64,000 nt of DNA from Megalopta genalis. Lineage: Eukaryota > Arthropoda > Insecta > Hymenoptera > Halictidae. The DNA is taken from contig NW_027476099.1 of NCBI RefSeq assembly GCF_051020955.1, forward strand, positions 1,722,001-1,786,000, written 5' to 3'. Below the pieces are notes generated by a model that was not told where the DNA came from, did not search any database, and worked only from the letters and a program-made list of their open reading frames with translations. A program made the position numbers and the translations under genes. Below, one piece after another: positions 61,011-64,000 of the stretch (its first letter is position 1; every line of letters begins with the position of its first letter).

Positions 61011-64000
61011 TTCATTTGTTCCTTTTGGTCATTTGTTCATTTGTTCATTTGTTCATTTGTTCATTTGTTCATTTGTTCTTTTGTTCATTGGTCCATTTGT
61101 TCATTTGTTCATTTCTTTATTTGTTCATTTGTTCATTTCTTTACTTGTTCATCTGTTCATTTGTTCATTTGCTGATTTGTTCATTTGTTCATTTGTTCAT
61201 TTGTTCTTTTGTTCATTTGTTCATTTGTTCATTTGTTCATTTGTTCATTTGTCTATTCGCTCATTTGTTCATTCGTTCATTTGTTCATTTGTTCATTTGT
61301 TCACTTGCTCATTTGTTCATTTGTTCATTTGTTCATTTGTTCATTTGTTCATTTGTTCATTTGTTCATTTGTTAATTTGTTCATTTGTTCGTTTGTTCGT
61401 TTGTTCATTTGTTCATTTGTTCATTTGTTCATTTGTTCATTTGTTCATTCGTTCATTTGTTCGTTTGTTCGTTTGTTCATTTGTTCATTTGTTCATTTGT
61501 TCATTTGTTCATTCGTTCATTTGTTCATTTGTTCATTTGTTCATTTGTTTATTTGTTCATTTGTTCATTTCTTCATTTGTACATTTGTTCATTTGTTCTT
61601 TTGTTCATGTCTTCAATTCTTCATTCGTTCCATTGTCTATTCGCTCATTTGTTCATTTGGTCATTTGTTCATTCGTTCATTTTTTCATTTGTTCATTTGT
61701 TCATTTGTTCATTTGTTCATTTGTTCATTTGTTCATTTGCTCATTTGTTCATTTGTTCATTTGTTCATTTGTTCACTTGTCCATTTGTTCGTATGTTCAC
61801 TTGTTCATTTGTTCGTTTGTTCAATCGTTCAAATGATTATTCGACCATTTGTTCATTTGTTCATTTGTTCATTTGTTCATTTGCTCATCTGTCCATTTGT
61901 TCATTTGTTCATTTGTTTATTTGTTCATTTGTTCATTTGTTCATTTGTTCATTTGTTCATTTGTTCATTTGTTCATTTGTTCATTTGTTCATTTGTTCAT
62001 TTGTTCAATTGTTCATTTGTTCATTTGTTCATTTGTCTATTCGCTCATTTGTTTATTTGTTCATTCGTTCATTTCTCTATTCGCTCATTTGTTCATTTGT
62101 TCGTTTGCTCATTTGTTCATTTGTTCATTTGTTCATTTATCCATTTGTTCATTCGTTCATTTGTTCATTTGTTCATTTGTTCATTTGTTCATTTGTTCAC
62201 TTGTTCATTTGTTCATTTGTTCATTTGTTCTTTCGTTCATTTGTCTATTCGCTCATTTCTTCATTTGTTCGTTTGCTCATTTGTTCATTTGTTCATTTGT
62301 TCATTTGTTCAAATGATCATTTGTAAATTTGTTGATTTGTCCATTTGTTCATTTGTTCATTCGTTCATTCGTTCATTTGTTCATTTGTTCATTTGTTCAT
62401 TTGTTCATTCGTTCATTTTTCTATTCGCACATTTTTCATTTGTTCGTTTGCTCATGTGTTCATTTGTTCATTTGTTCATTTGTTCATTTGTTCATTTGTT
62501 CATTTGTTCATTTGTTCATTTGTTCATTTGTTCATTTGTTCATTTGTTCATTTGTACATTTGTTCATTTGTTCTTTTGTTCATTTCTTCAATTCTTCATT
62601 CGTTCCATTGTCTATTCGCTCATTTGTTCATTTGGTCATTTGGTCATTCGTTCATTTTTTTCATTTGTTCATTTGTTCATTTGTTCATTTGTTCATTTGT
62701 TCATTTGCTCATTTGTTCATTTGTTCATTTGTTCATTTGTTCACTTGTCCATTTGTTCGTTTGTTCACTTGTTCATTTGTTCGTTTGTTCAATCGTTCAA
62801 ATGATTATTCGACCATTTGTTTATTTGTTCATTTGTTCATTTGTTCATTTGCTCATCTGTCCATTTGTTCATTTGTTCATTTGTTTATTTGTTCATTTGT
62901 TCATTTGTTCATTTGTTCATTTGTTCATTTGTTCAATTGTTCATTTGTTCATTTGTTCATTCGTTCATTCGTTCATTTGTTCATTTGTTCATTTGTTCAT
63001 TTGTTCATTTGTTCATTTGTTCATTTGTTCATTCGTTCATTTTTCTATTCGCTCATTTTTTCATTTGTTCGTTTGCTCATGTGTTCATTTGTTCATTTGT
63101 TCATTTGTTCATTTGTTCACTTTGTTCATTTGTTCATTTGTACATTTGTTCATTTGTTCATTTGTTCATTTGTTCATTTGTTCATTTGTTCATTTGACCA
63201 TTTGTTCATTTGTTCATTTGTTCATTCGTTCATTCGTTCATTCGTTCATTCGTTCATTCGTTAATTTGTTAATTTGTTCATTTGTTCATTTGTTCATTTG
63301 TTCATTTGTTAATTTGTTCATTTGTTCATTTTTTCATTTGTTCATGTGTTCATTTGTTCATTTGTAAATTTGTTCATTTGTTCATTTGTTCATTTGTTCA
63401 TTTGTTCATTTGTCCATTTGTTTATTTGTTCATTTGTTCATTTGGTCATTTGTTTATTTGTTCATTTGTTCATTTGTTCATTTGTTCATTTGTTCATTTG
63501 TTCATTTGGTCATTTGTTCATTTGTTCATTTGTTCATTTGTTCATTTGTTCATTCGTTCATTTGTCTATGCGCTCATTTGTTTATTTGTTCTTTCGTTCA
63601 TTTGTCTATTCGCTCATTTCTTCATTTGTTCGTTTGCTCATTTGTTCATTTGTTCATTTGTTCATTTGTTCATTTGTTCATTTGTTCATTTGTTCATTTG
63701 TTCATTTGTTCATTCGTTCATTTCTTCAATTCTTCATTCGTTCCATTGTCTATTCGCTCATTTGTTCATTTGTTCATTTGTTCATTTGTTCATTAGTTCA
63801 TTTGTTCATTCGTTCATTCGTTCATTTGTTCATTTGTTAATTTGTTCATTCGTTCATTTGTTCATTCGTTCATTTGTCTATTCGCTCATTTGTTCATTTG
63901 TTCATTTGTTCATTTGTTCATTTGTTCATTTGTTCGTTTGTCCATTTGTTCGTTTGTTCGTTTGTTCATTTGTAAATTTGTTCATTTGTTCATTTGTTCA
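61011..64000. repeat. Copy of 52,783-55,700, running off the window
   Basis: TTGGTCC near 61,087, CTGATTTG near 61,170, P near 61,603, B at 61,831, C at 62,310-62,323, P near 62,582, B at 62,799, G at 63,116, TTCATTCG run near 63,225-63,260, E at about 63,564 and P near 63,722 repeat 52,783 onward at offsets of 8,228 rising to 8,283. The T runs near 62,431 (T5) and 62,655 (T7) change register by -1 and +1. The array continues past the end. Confidence 0.86.

Larger units (their letters stand above)
1..64000. repeat. Octameric satellite array (TTCATTTG)n filling the whole window
   Basis: Every line of the window is built from the octamer TTCATTTG or a one- to three-base variant of it, always in the same orientation; the reverse complement is CAAATGAA. 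Both window edges lie inside the array, so its true length is unknown. The plus strand is extremely T-rich (5 of 8 bases in the unit) and the unit itself has no CpG. Frequent variants are TTCATTCG, TTCGTTTG, CTCATTTG, TTTATTTG, TCCATTTG, GTCATTTG, TTCACTTG, TTAATTTG, TACATTTG and TTCAATTG, plus the common dimer TCTATTCG-CTCATTTG. No stretch of non-repeat DNA was found. All plus frames stay open because 24 bases (three units) encode SFVHLFIC in each frame. The minus strand has TGA once per 24 bases in every frame. Confidence 0.98.

Noticed and set aside
42306..61015. Four minus-strand frames of TNEQTNKR repeats as genes
   Set aside because: They coincide exactly with the TTCGTTTG blocks and differ in length by unit number, including numbers not divisible by three. 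They are explained by loss of the repeat's TGA.
4..64000. Hundreds of overlapping plus-strand reading frames, up to 1,366 residues, all of SFVHLFIC-like repeats
   Set aside because: All three frames are open at once because the octamer is read as the same octapeptide; the apparent starts are TTG or other non-ATG codons; stops fall wherever a variant unit makes TAA, TAG or TGA. There are no codon bias, domains or splice context.
1..64000. CRISPR array
   Set aside because: There are no spacers; repeats are contiguous 8-mers and variants recur in blocks.
1..64000. Telomere repeat
   Set aside because: TTCATTTG lacks the G-run seen in known telomere repeats, and the array has higher-order blocks rather than terminal homogeneous repeats. 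A subtelomeric position remains possible.
1..64000. tRNA, rRNA or small RNA genes
   Set aside because: No self-complementary stems beyond the short palindromes and no conserved RNA motifs were seen; the T-rich one-orientation repeat cannot fold into them.

Overview
The whole 64,000-base window is one uninterrupted satellite array. Its basic unit is the octamer TTCATTTG (CAAATGAA on the other strand), about 8,000 head-to-tail copies, all in one orientation and running off both ends of the window. I found no protein gene, RNA gene, mobile element or unique-sequence island. The long plus-strand reading frames are a by-product of the octamer. Eight bases are out of step with codons, so all three plus frames read the same octapeptide (SFVHLFIC), and the apparent starts are TTG codons. 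An array this long with nested higher-order repeats points to a eukaryotic heterochromatic, pericentromeric, subtelomeric or sex-chromosome region. The species cannot be named from the sequence.

Point variants of the octamer are not random. They form recurrent barcodes that show a nested higher-order structure. Marker names used below: A = TGCGATTG then TCTATTCG; B = TTCAAATG then ATTATTCG; C = the 14-bp palindrome CAAATGATCATTTG; C' = the same site with a TTAAAATG unit before it; E = TCTATGCG then CTCATTTG; G = the 9-base unit TTCACTTTG; H = three TTAATTTG units; P = TTCAATTC, TTCATTCG, TTCCATTG; P' = the CC form of P (TCCAATTC then CTCATTCG); X = TTCATTAG followed by TTAATTTG.

Layout: 1-5,380 is a full barcode series (A, P, B, C, P, B, G, H, E, P', X). 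5,380-11,430 repeats it with an internal deletion and tandem gain of a 1.06-1.14 kb E-to-X module. 11,430-15,170 is a second copy of the same 4.68-kb unit. 15,170-17,600 is a mosaic. 17,600-20,860 is a long-distance copy of about 2,100-5,480. 20,860-32,995 is a different family, with GTCCGTTTG-type, GCTCATTTG and repeated A markers, itself duplicated. 32,995-41,430 and 45,125-50,360 are C' modules. 41,430-64,000 carries four modules, each holding a homogeneous TTCGTTTG block (56, 65, 36 and 49 units).

The 8-base register was followed across the window. It changes at 24 places, which sum to +22 bases and account exactly for the shift between the first and last units. Most of the 24 are copies of three ancestral one-base insertions. 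Almost all other length differences between duplicated blocks are multiples of 8. This fits growth by unequal exchange or replication slippage in register. No genes work together here. Any biology would lie in the DNA itself: chromatin, protein binding to the repeated CAAATG/CATTTG hexamer, repeat transcripts, or recombination.
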